The notes beneath the pieces were generated by a model. It saw only the letters and a list, made by a program, of their open reading frames with translations, was not told where the DNA came from and did not search any database. 64,000 bases of DNA from Muscardinus avellanarius (lineage: Eukaryota > Chordata > Mammalia > Rodentia > Gliridae). The DNA lies in the NCBI GenBank assembly GCA_963383645.1, contig OY726572.1, positions 23,815,292 through 23,879,291 of the forward strand, given 5' to 3'. A program made the translations under genes and the position numbers. Positions 55,209-64,000 of the stretch are shown here, piece by piece; the stretch's first letter is position 1; each line of letters begins with the position of its first letter.

Positions 55209-55416
55209 TTTTTTTTGCAGTACTGGGGATGGAACACAAGGGCATTCTACCTTTGAGCTACACTCCCATCCCTATTTTTTATTCTTTATTTTGAAACAGG
55301 GTCTCACTGAGTTGCAAAGGACCTCACTAAGTAGCTGAGGCTGGCCAAGGACTGCAATCCTCCTGTCTCAGCCTCCCAAATGCTGGGATTACAAGCGTGG
55401 GCCATCACGTTCGACT
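55209..55416 (-). mobile_element. B1-dID SINE, antisense
   Basis: 'gcagtactggggatggaaca', 'cctttgagctacactcccat', 'gaaacagggtctcactgagt', 'gtagctgaggctggccaagg' and 'gcgtgggccatcacg'. A 13-bp target duplication (tgtaaatctattt) lies at 55196-55208 and 55417-55429. Confidence 0.95.
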
Positions 55417-56167
55417 TGTAAATCTATTTAAAATTGTGAGTTTCATCCATTGAACGACAGATAGCAGATGATACAAGACTGTGGTCTTTGAGAGACTGAT
55501 CTTATAAGTGAAGTGAGCCTTATAATTTTTCCAGATTACTGTCTGGAAGCAATTTCCAGTCTGTACTGCAGAAAGAGTAAAACCAAACAGAGCATAGTGA
55601 TTATGCCCAATATAAGGTGGTGAGAGAAAAAGTAGACCTGCAGGCTTGCAGAGAGGTCCTTAGTCTTCAGCTGGGCACTAATCCACATAGATTAGGCTAA
55701 ACAACTCCCAGAGTCAAGGCTATAAATAATCTGTATCCCATTTAGTCAGAGTAGATAGTTCTATTAATTGATGACTATTCAGTAGATTCCTCAGAAGAGT
55801 CACATTTTAATATTAGTAGGATTAAGTTAGTCCCAGAATATGAGATTACTCCGAGACTGACCCATTAAACTTAAAAGCAATTTTTGAAAGGGTCAAACTG
55901 ATCTGCAAGTTACCTAGTAGCATGTCGGAACAAAATCCAATACTCTTTAAAGAAACAGCAAATTCCAGACTAAAAATTTAAAGTCATGATGTCTAGTACC
56001 CAACCAAAAATTACTAGGCATTCAAAGAAGAAAATCTGATCGATTATAAGCAGAAAAATTAGTCAATGAAACCAGAGCCAGAAGTGATACAAATAACATT
56101 AGTAGTAGACAATTATGTTAATATAGTTATTATAAACCATACAGGTATGTTCAGTGAAGTAAAGCAG

Positions 56168-56330
56168 GAATCAGCAAACCTTTTCTATAACGTATAGGAG
56201 TATAAGTACTTAAACGTTTCAGGCTTTTCTGTTCATCAGCTGCTCAACTGCATGAAAGCATCCATGATATTATATCGGCAAGTGGGTCTTGTGTTCAAAT
56301 TTTATAAAAAAACCAGTTGTAGATCAGTAG
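56168..56330 (+). mobile_element. hAT-type MITE
   Basis: 'aatcagcaaaccttttctat' left end, 'cgtttcaggcttttctgttc' and 'atcagctgctcaactgcatg' match the same nonautonomous family as the piece at 24.1-24.2 kb, opposite end. Inserted in the HAL1-like body. Confidence 0.6.
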
Positions 56331-56479
56331 GATTTGCATTGTGATGTGTTTATATAACATAAAAGAAGATGTGAACATATCAGGGAAGAAGTAAAAGACT
56401 GACAAAAACCCAAATGGAAATTCTTGAGATGAAAAGTATACTGGGTGAGGGTTAAGAGCTGAGTGGACATTGTAGGGTA

Positions 56480-56697
56480 GTGGTTCTAGATAGCTACACA
56501 TCCCTTCCAAACTTAAGGTATATTTGGTAGTATGGACATGATTTCTGTTGCCATAAATGGGAGGGTGCTATTGACCTCTAGAGGAAGAGACTAGGGAAGC
56601 TGATAAACATCATACAATTTACAGGGTAGATTACCTGACAAAGAATTATCTAGCTCCAAAATGTCAACAGTGCCAGTGTTGAGAAACCCTCCCATAG
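56480..56697 (+). mobile_element. MER20 (hAT-Charlie MITE)
   Basis: 'gtagtggttctagatagcta' left end, 'gagggtgctattgacctcta', 'gaggaagagactagggaagc', 'caaagaattatctagctcca', 'aaatgtcaacagtgccagtg' and 'ttgagaaaccctc' right end, in the MER20 order and length. Confidence 0.85.
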
Positions 56698-56991
56698 AGA
56701 TAAGTTAACGTAAGGACAATATAATAGAGACTATCCAGTATTAAGCTAAGAGCAAAAAAGTCTGAAAAAAGTTAATAAATTTTTAGTGACAATATCAAAT
56801 AGTCTAATCTATTGTATGTATAACTGGATTCGCAGAAGGGGGAATAACTTTTTGAGGAAATAATAGCAGACAGATTTCTAAATTTGTTGAAAACTATAAA
56901 TTCACAGATCTAAAATGATCAATGAAACCTAACTTGAAAAAACAAAATAAATCCTATCAATGCTCATCATAATCAAATTCATTAAAAGTAG

Positions 56992-57190
56992 CAATAGCTG
57001 GGTGTTGTAGTGCATGCCTATAATTCTAGTACTTGGGAGACTGAGACAGGAGTATCACAGGTTCGTGGCCAGGCTCAGCAACTTATTGAGAATCTCTGCA
57101 AATTACCAAGACCCTGTTTCAAAATAAATAATAAAATAGTGCTGGGGATGTAGATCAAAAGTAGAATGCTCTTGGATTCAATCCTCAGTA

Positions 57191-57192
<2 letters not shown>
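56992..57192 (+). mobile_element. B1-dID SINE in HAL1-like body
   Basis: 'gctgggtgttgtagtgcatg', 'gagtatcacaggttcgtggc', 'ttcaaaataaataataaaat' and 'gaatgctcttggattcaatc' in sense order. The tail has become the CA repeat that follows. Confidence 0.9.
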
Positions 57193-57236
<44 letters not shown>

Positions 57237-57294
57237 GCGCATGCACGCACACACACACACAAAACAAGACACCCCCACACCCCCCACACACAAA
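57193..57294. repeat. (CA)n with CGCGCG/CGTGC core
   Basis: CA repeats (57193-57232) run into 'cacgcgcgcatgcacgcaca' and further CA and CCCCCAC words. Alternating purine-pyrimidine throughout the first 65 bp, a Z-DNA-prone arrangement. It derives from the SINE tail. Confidence 0.95.
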
Positions 57295-57923
57295 TCAAAT
57301 TAGTAAAAATGGCATTTAAAGCATCCATTGTACAGGGGAACAAACATAAGAATGGCAGCAGACTCATTGTTAGAAACCATGCACACTAGAAGACAATAGA
57401 GCATTACCTTTAAAGTGCTGAAAGAAAAAAAAGTCTTCAACTTAGAATCCTATGTTAAGCAAAAATATCTTTTAAAAATGAAGGAAGAAGTTTTAGATAA
57501 GCAAAAACTTACAGGGATTTTCACTATAAGAATGTAAAAGGAAGTTCTTCAGGAAGAAGGAAAATTATACCATATGGGAAACTGGATCTATACAAAGGAA
57601 TGAAATATGCTAGAAATGAAAAATATATAGACAAATATTTTTTTAAAAACACATTTCCTAGCATTTTTAATCCTCTCGAAAGTTTTAACTATTTAAAACA
57701 AAAATAATGGTAGTGCATTGTGTGCCTTCTAGTAGATATAGAATTAAAATGTATGCTAACCACACAGAGGTTAGGGGTGGGGAGTAAAATATACTAATAA
57801 AAGACTCTTATTACTTGACATAAAGTAATACCATTTAAAGGTTTATTGTAAGACATTTAAGATAAATACTAAACTGCCTAAGAAATGAGACAATGAGGTC
57901 ATAAATTGTAGGTAAGTTAATAT

Positions 57924-57946
57924 CACACACACACACACACACGAAT
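57924..57946. repeat. (CA)n microsatellite
   Basis: A short CA run at the right edge of the HAL1-like body. Confidence 0.9.
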
Positions 57947-57960
57947 ACTCAAGTAATCTG

Positions 57961-58589
57961 AAACTCTTCATGCTTTCAAGGCCCTTTCACATAATATGTA
58001 AATCTTTTTTTTTCTTCTTCTGTAAAAGTTCGTGAAAATCCCACAGATCCCAGAAAAAACATCTCCTAAACCTCTATAACAGTGTTGATACTATGGTTCT
58101 CCAAATCTGCTGTCTCTGTCCAGAAAGTCAAGGAACCCCTCCCCACCCCACATACACTTATCATGCTTTATCTGGAGAATGCATTTCAACCATGTCTCGC
58201 AAGTATATACACGATTCTCAAACATATGCCATCAAATGCTATCATGGTGCAAATCTATTTTAAAGTGTCATTATGTTTTTTTAAGTCAATCAATGTTTAT
58301 GACTAACAATTAACTTTTACTACATGGGAGTCATTAAAACAGGCTCCTTATTTTATTTTTCACTCTTTTCTTTTTCTCCTCTGGTTTCATGTTAGTATTG
58401 TCGTACATTTTTCTATTTCGATTGCAATGTTGCTCCCACTCCACCCACTTTGTCCATTATTATGAAATGTATTTCTATACATTATATAGGCAATATATAT
58501 ACATATATGTATGTATATAGGTCCAGCAGAATTTATATACATTTTTTTTTATACAATTGCTTCCCCCTGCAGGAATTTAGCTTTTTTTT
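57961..58589. other. Single-copy AT-rich stretch
   Basis: Poly-T/TTC-rich patches at 58008-58022 and 58365-58385 and an ATATAC-rich patch (58490-58520). No gene seen. Confidence 0.4.
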
Positions 58590-58765
58590 TGTGTTTTTTT
58601 TTTTTCCCCCTGGAGATTGAATCCAGGAGTGTTCTACCTCTTTTAGTTTTTATTTTAAAAAATATTTCACAAAATTGGCCATGCCAAGTTTCTGAGGCTG
58701 GCTTTGAACCTGTGATCCCCTGTCTCAGTCCTGGGATTGCAAGTGTGCACCACCATATCTGGCCG
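58590..58765 (-). mobile_element. B1-dID SINE, antisense, older
   Basis: Poly-T with C-run, 'tggagattgaatccaggagt', 'tctgaggctggctttgaacc' and 'gtgcaccaccatatctggcc'. Internally shortened in both monomers. Confidence 0.85.
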
Positions 58766-59514
58766 ACTGAGGGATCCTCAATGTGGAAGAGTCTGGAAGC
58801 TGTGGGATGACTGTGATAGATGAAAGGGCTCGGCCTTGAGAGTGTGAGACTGCCTCACACAGCAATACGCTTTAGTGAAAGTTTCCCAGAGATGTGACAG
58901 TGCAAGTTGCTGCTCTCACAGGTCTTATGTTCGGTGAAAGTGAGGCAGAAATAAGCCAAGGGGGTTTGTTCCAAGGCTCACTAACTATAGCTATCTCAAA
59001 GGCAACCACTCCATTATTAACTTAGCTGACAGACAGTTCTCTGTTTGGATTATTGACATGGATCAGACCACATATTTTACATCTGATAATGTGAGCTTAC
59101 ACTTGGCTGAATAAATGATTTGTTGATAGATCATTATGGTAACTTTAGTGGATGTCTGCAATTTTGTCTGATGTGTGATCAGTATTCCTTCTCTTTTAGG
59201 AATGCCCACATCTTGCTAAACTTGCTCCTGGTGGAGGTGTTAATAATTTCGTCCTCTTTCCTCTCTCTTAGTTTGACAGTACTCATTCCTCTCATATATA
59301 ACAGTTGATTCAGCTTGTGCACACGACCCAAGATGGGCCAATAATTTTCATTTTGGGGGAATAACTTGAATGCTGTGTGAAAGAAGGGCTGATTTTTCTC
59401 TGGCATCATAAACACTAAGAGCTATGTCTGAATGAAGCTCCCATGGGCCATTTTGCTTTCATGAAGACAAATGTCCTGCGAACAGTAATTAATATGTATG
59501 TTTAATTAATTACT
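58766..59514. other. Single-copy non-coding stretch
   Basis: 59320-59360 ('acccaagatgggccaataat') resembles a phrase common in ancient unclassified repeats, not enough for a call. No exon seen. Confidence 0.35.
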
Positions 59515-59600
59515 ACACATTTAGTACTGTTGTTGGCCTTGGAAATATAGTGGTAAACAAGTCCTCAATATACTTATATTCTAGGGAGTTCTTGAATCTC
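59515..59600 (-). repeat. L2 3'-end scrap, antisense
   Basis: 'ttggaaatatagtggtaaac' then 'aagtcctcaatatacttata' and 'ttctagggag' give the antisense L2 end order. Confidence 0.5.
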
Positions 59601-59851
59601 ATGATAGAGAAGAATCTGAAGCCATTCCACTATTTTAGACTTTCCAGTTACATGAGAAAATTAGTCTTCCTTTTCCAACTTAAATTAGTTTATCTTAGAT
59701 TTCGGTTAGTGAAAGAGTACAGGTATATTCTTTACTCATTCTGGTTTAAAAAGCTAAGAGGTGAAAACGATGAGCCTGACTTAAGACCAAAGCCTAGAGG
59801 CTGCTGGCTCCTTTTCTTTCTCTTTAGTGTAAAAACCCATCAGTGTAGTTA

Positions 59852-60310
59852 GACAAGTGCTTCTCAAAGTGTGGGTCAGTGACTCCTGGCAGACCCTAAG
59901 GCCTTTCAAGGGGATCCTAAAGCTCAAACAATTTTAATAATACTAATGAAGCATTTGCCTTTTCCTTGCATGATCTTCCCCGAATGTACAGTCGACTTTT
60001 CCAGAGGATACATGACTTCTATTGCAACAGATGTTATAGCGCTTTCTAAAAATGTACAACAATCCCTCTCTTTTCACTAAATTTGTTTAGTTCTGGTAAA
60101 TATGCATGCTTTTTATTAGATCAAGTTTTTAATGCTAGTATATTAAATAGTGCTTTTATTATTGGTAGTATTCATAAATACATATTTTAAAAATGTCTCA
60201 GTTTAATATCTAATAAGGTAAAATCAATAGATATAACCCATCTAAACAAAGCTCTTCAGGGCCTTCTTGTAAAGGAGTGCTAAGATGAAAAGCTGAGGAC
60301 CGCTGACCTA
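59852..60310 (+). mobile_element. hAT-Tip100-type DNA transposon remnant
   Basis: 'gtgcttctcaaagtgtgggt' left end and 'aagctgaggaccgctgacct' right end are degenerate inverted termini (CAGTGGTTCTCAA type). Between them come 'ctaaggcctttcaaggggat', 'cttttccagaggatacatga' and 'aatagatataacccatctaa' in the order of a known nonautonomous Arthur/Zaphod-like family. The flanking 'tagac' words (59850s and 60310s) fit a worn 8-bp target duplication. Confidence 0.7.
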
Positions 60311-61194
60311 GACCAGCACTGAGTACTTGGGAGGGGCAGTAGGTATGCTTTGTAGTGAAAGTTAGGAGTCATGCAGATACAGATTAGAAGAATGTCAGCT
60401 TACTGGGCTCTGAGCATAAAATGAGTTCATAAACATAAATGTCTATCTACTATCCTTCCCTGTGCTTCAAACTGAACTGGCAAAGGATAAATCAGCAACT
60501 GTCTCACTGTTAATGGTGCAGACTAATCTGTCTTAGAAGTAGCCAGTCCTGAGAAGGTAAAGAAGATGCTATGAACTTTTTCTAAAGGAAGTCACTCTTA
60601 TTCCCAACCTGAGTGAAGAACCAGGCGCCTGGTCAACAAGATAATGAAAAGATGAATGTTCACATCTCTTCTACATCTGTGGGTATATTGGGCCAACAGA
60701 AGATATTAGCCAAATCAGTGCTCACCAGCCATTATCTTGTGCCAAATTGACTCTTCAATACCCAGAGCCCCTAATTTGACAGTTACTGAACAGACCAGTG
60801 GATCCAAGAAGGAAGCAGGTGGTTTTCAGATATTATAGGTTTTATTAGCCTAATACTTTGATAGAGTTTCCTCGCTTTGATTTTTAGACCTGATTCCAAT
60901 ATTTTCCTCTCTCAAAAAGATAAAAACATGGTATTTATTCAGTCCCAGCATTTTTTCACAGCATGTTCTACCTACATCAAATCTTTCTTTATTCTTTCAC
61001 AGTTTTGCTCTTCCCTGCACCTCTCTTGAAGACAGCAGCCTTCTTGTCAGTGAAGTTCCTCAACCTCAGCAGGTTTGACTTTCTCCAACCACAACTTGTC
61101 TTCTCCAAGCCTCCTCCAGTTTTCAATACCTGTCTGATTCCTGCTAGTGTGACCCAGTCTTTGACTGAAACTCCACAGCCCTGAAACACGTACT
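60311..61194. other. Single-copy stretch or L1 5' UTR
   Basis: No repeat recognised up to about 60900. 60940-61190 is pyrimidine-rich and could be the 5' UTR of the LINE-1-like body that follows. Confidence 0.35.
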
Positions 61195-63412
61195 GCTGAT
61201 TGGATCAAGGTGCTTAGCCTGTCAGAAAAGAACGAGACCTCTCTGAAGAATACCATCATCTAGAGCTTCAAGGGCTCAGAAAATACTACCAGGAACAACA
61301 GTAAATAGGATAGAATGACTCAAAGCCAAGATTAAAAAAAAAAATAAACAACAAAAATTAGACCTTGACATCCAAATATTTAAAACTGCAGTAAAACCAA
61401 TTTTACACAAAGCCTTAACAGAAAATAGAAAATATAAGAAGTATTTTTCATCTTGTTTTGTAAGCTTAGCAGAAGTTTGATAAGAAAAGCTAAGAGGCAG
61501 ACAAGGAGGAAAATGATAAGTATTATATGCTCAAGAAAATAGATGAAAAATGAAATCAGAAAAATCAGAGACTCAAAAGTCATAAAGTAGAAATCAACTG
61601 GAACTTTTACAAGTGAGGAATGTAATTGCCAAAGTTAATACTTCTGAACACAGCAGAAAAGAGATTTAGTAAACAGAAACGGGGGGGAGGGGTCAACAGA
61701 AAATATAAATGAATTGAAAAAAGAAAATAAAAGCCAGAAAATATAGTAAATAGAGAAAAAAACAAGAAGTGTAAGATGCAATGAAAAGGCTCAAAAATAC
61801 ATGTAATTTGAAGTCCTAGGAAAAGAATAAAAAAAGAACAAAGGAAATAATCGAAGAAATACTGGTTGAGAATTTTTCAAAACTGACAAAAAAAAAATCA
61901 AGCTTCTTTGTGAGCCCCAAACGAAATGAATATAAAGAAATCCACACCTTGCCACATCGTAATAAAGCTGCTGAAAAATCAAAGACAAAAAGAAAATCTT
62001 TAAGACAGCCAGAAGGAAAAAACACATTACCTCCATGAAAGCATCAATAAACCTGACAACTGACTTTTCAACAGAGGCGGTGAAGGCCCAAAGAGAGCCG
62101 AATAAGAGATTTAAAGTGCTGGAAGAAAATGACTGTCAGCTAAGAGTTATTTAACCAGCAAAACTATTCTTTAATAATGAAGGTGAAGTAAGACATTTCA
62201 GACAAGACTTCTGGAAAAAATTTTGCCAGAAGACCCTCACTTGAAAAAAATATTAAAACAAGCTCTTGAAACAACAGAAAAATGGCCCAGCATGGCAGCA
62301 CACTAATACAAGAATGAAGAAGCTGGAAAGATCCAGGGAAATATTTAAAGTGATCTTGGATAATTAACAGAATCTTATCTTGAGATACAAAACATATTTA
62401 GCAGTAAAATACTCAACAGTACAAGGACAGAATATAAGACTAATATAAATGGAATTGAAGTCATCTAAGGCCCTTGTCTTGTTTGGGAGCAGCAATCACA
62501 GTAATTTAAGTTACTTTCTAATGATCTCTAGGGTAGCCACGACAACACAGTAAAAGAAAATATACAAGTTGATAAGATAGATATATAAATACATCCCCAC
62601 AAAAAATATTCCAGGCTGAGATGGCTTTACTCATAAATTCTTCCAGATACTTAAAGGCTCAGTAAACCAGAAAATAGGAAAATTTATTTCATTTTGCTTT
62701 ATAAAGTTAGCATACTTTCGATAACAAAATCTAAGAAGGACTACAAGGAGGAAAAATTACAGGCCAATCTCACTCAATATGAAGACAAGTTTGTCTTGTT
62801 CCAGAATATAAGGTTGGTTTAATTATCAAAATTCAATCAAATTAATTCGTTAGATTAATCAAAGAAGGATGAACAGCATATGATCATGTTGGTGGATATG
62901 GAAATGCATTTGATACAATTAATCACCTGTTTCTGATAAACTCTTCAGCGCATGTGGAATTAAAGTTGGGTGGGTAGAACATACTGTCTAAATCTGGCTA
63001 TAGCAATAGTTCTGTTCCCACAGGCTCTTCAGGGACTTGCAGGACTCTGAGGCTGCCTTGCCAGCAGTGGAAGTGATGCTGCAGGCCTTTGAGGCCAGAT
63101 TACGAAGGTGATACAGCTCCTGCCTATCTCTTGCAGGATACTCCTCTGGGAACCCATTCACCATGGATGAGAAAGCCTGAATTCGCCTGTACAGAGAGAC
63201 TAAGAAGAGGGTCCGTGGAGAGAACTCCAGTCAGCTATTGGCATCAACTACCTGATGTGTGAGAGAACACAAGTTTCAGATGATTCCATCTCTTCAACTT
63301 CAAGTATTCCAATGGAGGCCCCAGACATTATGAAGCATGAATAATTCTTCCCTACTATGTCCTGTCTAAATTCCCGATCTGCAGAATGTATGGGTATAAT
63401 ATATGGTGCCAT

Positions 63413-63610
63413 GTTGATGACACACACTTGTTATCCCAGTACTTGGGAGGCTGACACAGGAAGATTATTGGTTCTTGGCCAGGCTCAGCAATTTAGACTC
63501 TCAGCAACTTAGTGAGACCCTGTTTCAAAACAAAAAATAAAATCAAGGCTGGGGTATAGTTCAGAGGTAGAACGTCCTTGGGTTCAATCTCTAGCACTTC
63601 CCCTCCTTCT
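63413..63610 (+). mobile_element. B1-dID SINE in MLT1
   Basis: 'ttgttatcccagtacttggg', 'gaagattattggttcttggc', 'ttcaaaacaaaaaataaaat' and 'aacgtccttgggttcaatct' in sense order. The 3' end runs into CT-rich and TA-rich sequence. Confidence 0.88.
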
Positions 63611-63676
63611 TCCCTTCCCCACAAATATATATAAATATATAAAATATATTATCTATGTTTATATATACCCATCTAA

Positions 63677-63680
<4 letters not shown>

Positions 63681-63722
<42 letters not shown>
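63681..63722. repeat. (TATC)n microsatellite
   Basis: About 10.5 perfect tetranucleotide units, preceded by a degenerate TA-rich stretch (63626-63670), in the tail position of the SINE. Confidence 0.97.
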
Positions 63723-63723
<1 letters not shown>

Positions 63724-64000
63724 GGTTGTTCTTTGCCATTTTGGGATAATTTGTTATGCAATGGTAGAGACTAGAATGGAAAGACACTTCCTCAATCTGA
63801 TAAATTTTATCTTTGAAAATTCTGCAGCTAACATCAACCTAAAAATGAAATATTGAAAGCTTTTCCTTGAGCTAAAGAATCAAACAGTGATGCTAATACA
63901 CACTGTACTGGCTCTCATAGCGAATACGGGAAGGCAAGATAAAGAAATGAAGGCATAATATTTGGAAAGGAAAGAATAAAACTATCAAATAACAGTAGAA

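Larger units (their letters stand above)
55440..57960 (+). mobile_element. Old L1/HAL1-type 5' half with nested insertions
   Basis: 5' UTR-like blocks ('gcaagttacctagtagcatg', 'gaacaaaatccaatactctt', 'caaccaaaaattactaggca') lead into an ORF1-like part ('accatgcacactagaagaca', 'agtgctgaaagaaaaaaaag', 'aagttcttcaggaagaagga'). No ORF2 sequence follows, so it is either a HAL1 (ORF1-only) or a cut-off L1. Frames are broken. Interrupted by two hAT elements and a SINE. Confidence 0.65.
62970..63778 (+). mobile_element. MLT1-type MaLR solo LTR, split by SINE and microsatellite
   Basis: 'gggaacccattcaccatgga', 'ggagagaactccagtcagct', 'ggccccagacattatgaagc', 'aaattcccgatctgcagaat' and, beyond the insertion, 'tggttgttctttgccatttt' then 'gggataatttgttatgcaat' follow the MLT1 order. 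It lies inside the old ORF2, which resumes straight after. Confidence 0.75.
61195..64000 (+). mobile_element. Old L1/HAL1-type body, runs off the window
   Basis: ORF1-like blocks ('atgaatataaagaaatccac', 'taataaagctgctgaaaaat', 'gacttttcaacagaggcggt', 'agtgctggaagaaaatgact', 'tatttaaccagcaaaactat') occupy 61860-62250. ORF2 reverse-transcriptase-region blocks follow at 62600-62965 ('attacaggccaatctcactc', 'gcatttgatacaattaatca') and resume at about 63782-63900 ('cttcctcaatctgataaatt'). All frames are broken. An MLT1 LTR, itself carrying a SINE, splits ORF2. Confidence 0.7.

Noticed and set aside
57193..57294. Telomere- or satellite-like block
   Set aside because: It is a CA repeat grown from a SINE tail; no TTAGGG or longer satellite unit is present.

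Overview
The window reads as nuclear DNA of a squirrel-family rodent (Sciuridae). The main reason is its commonest repeat: about 25 copies of a dimeric SINE with a 7SL-derived B1-like left half joined to a tRNA-derived ID-like right half (B1-dID type). With these come rodent LINE-1 3' ends, a single ID SINE and the older mammalian repeats (MIR, L2, MaLR and ERVL LTRs, hAT transposons). No prokaryotic operons, rRNA or tRNA genes are present. I find no convincing protein-coding host gene, so the window is intergenic or lies inside a long intron. The only well-supported reading frame belongs to a retrotransposon: LINE-1-type ORF1 at 21239-22159.

Layout. 1-14.2 kb: mostly single-copy sequence with scattered MIR/L2, an antisense MaLR LTR carrying an expanded purine heptamer array (1.3-1.5 kb), an MLT2-type LTR (5.3-5.9 kb), five B1-dID SINEs, a G-quadruplex motif (8.08 kb) and two stretches that look like conserved regulatory DNA (3.8-4.1 and 8.1-8.6 kb). 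14.2-23.8 kb: one old, decayed LINE-1 broken up by at least nine later insertions. 23.9-35.2 kb: single-copy DNA with MIR, MER5A, MaLR, MLT1 and L1 3'-end pieces. 35-43.5 kb: the least repeat-dense part, with possible conserved elements near 38.3 and 41 kb. 43.5-54.3 kb: dense SINEs, L2, L1 3' ends and a 382-bp TG/purine microsatellite (51.28-51.66 kb). 55.4-58.0 and 61.2-64.0 kb: two further old LINE-1/HAL1-like bodies, with hAT, MER20, MLT1 and SINE insertions.

The most notable object is a 2.8-kb retroelement at 20426-23232, flanked by a 9-bp target duplication. It has a CpG-rich L1-like 5' UTR and an intact ORF1, but no sense ORF2. After ORF1 comes a segment matching the ORF2 C-terminal half in the antisense direction, then an L1 3' end and an A-rich tail. 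A second copy of this unusual 3' half lies about 4 kb upstream (17715-18588, minus strand, own 10-bp target duplication, own 5' inversion). The chimera therefore appears to have been copied and not to be a one-off rearrangement. I interpret it as an ORF1-only, half-L1 (HAL1-like) family that carries antisense ORF2 sequence.

Repeat names come from recognising consensus features by eye. Boundaries of old repeats are good to roughly 10-50 bp, and no identity values were computed.
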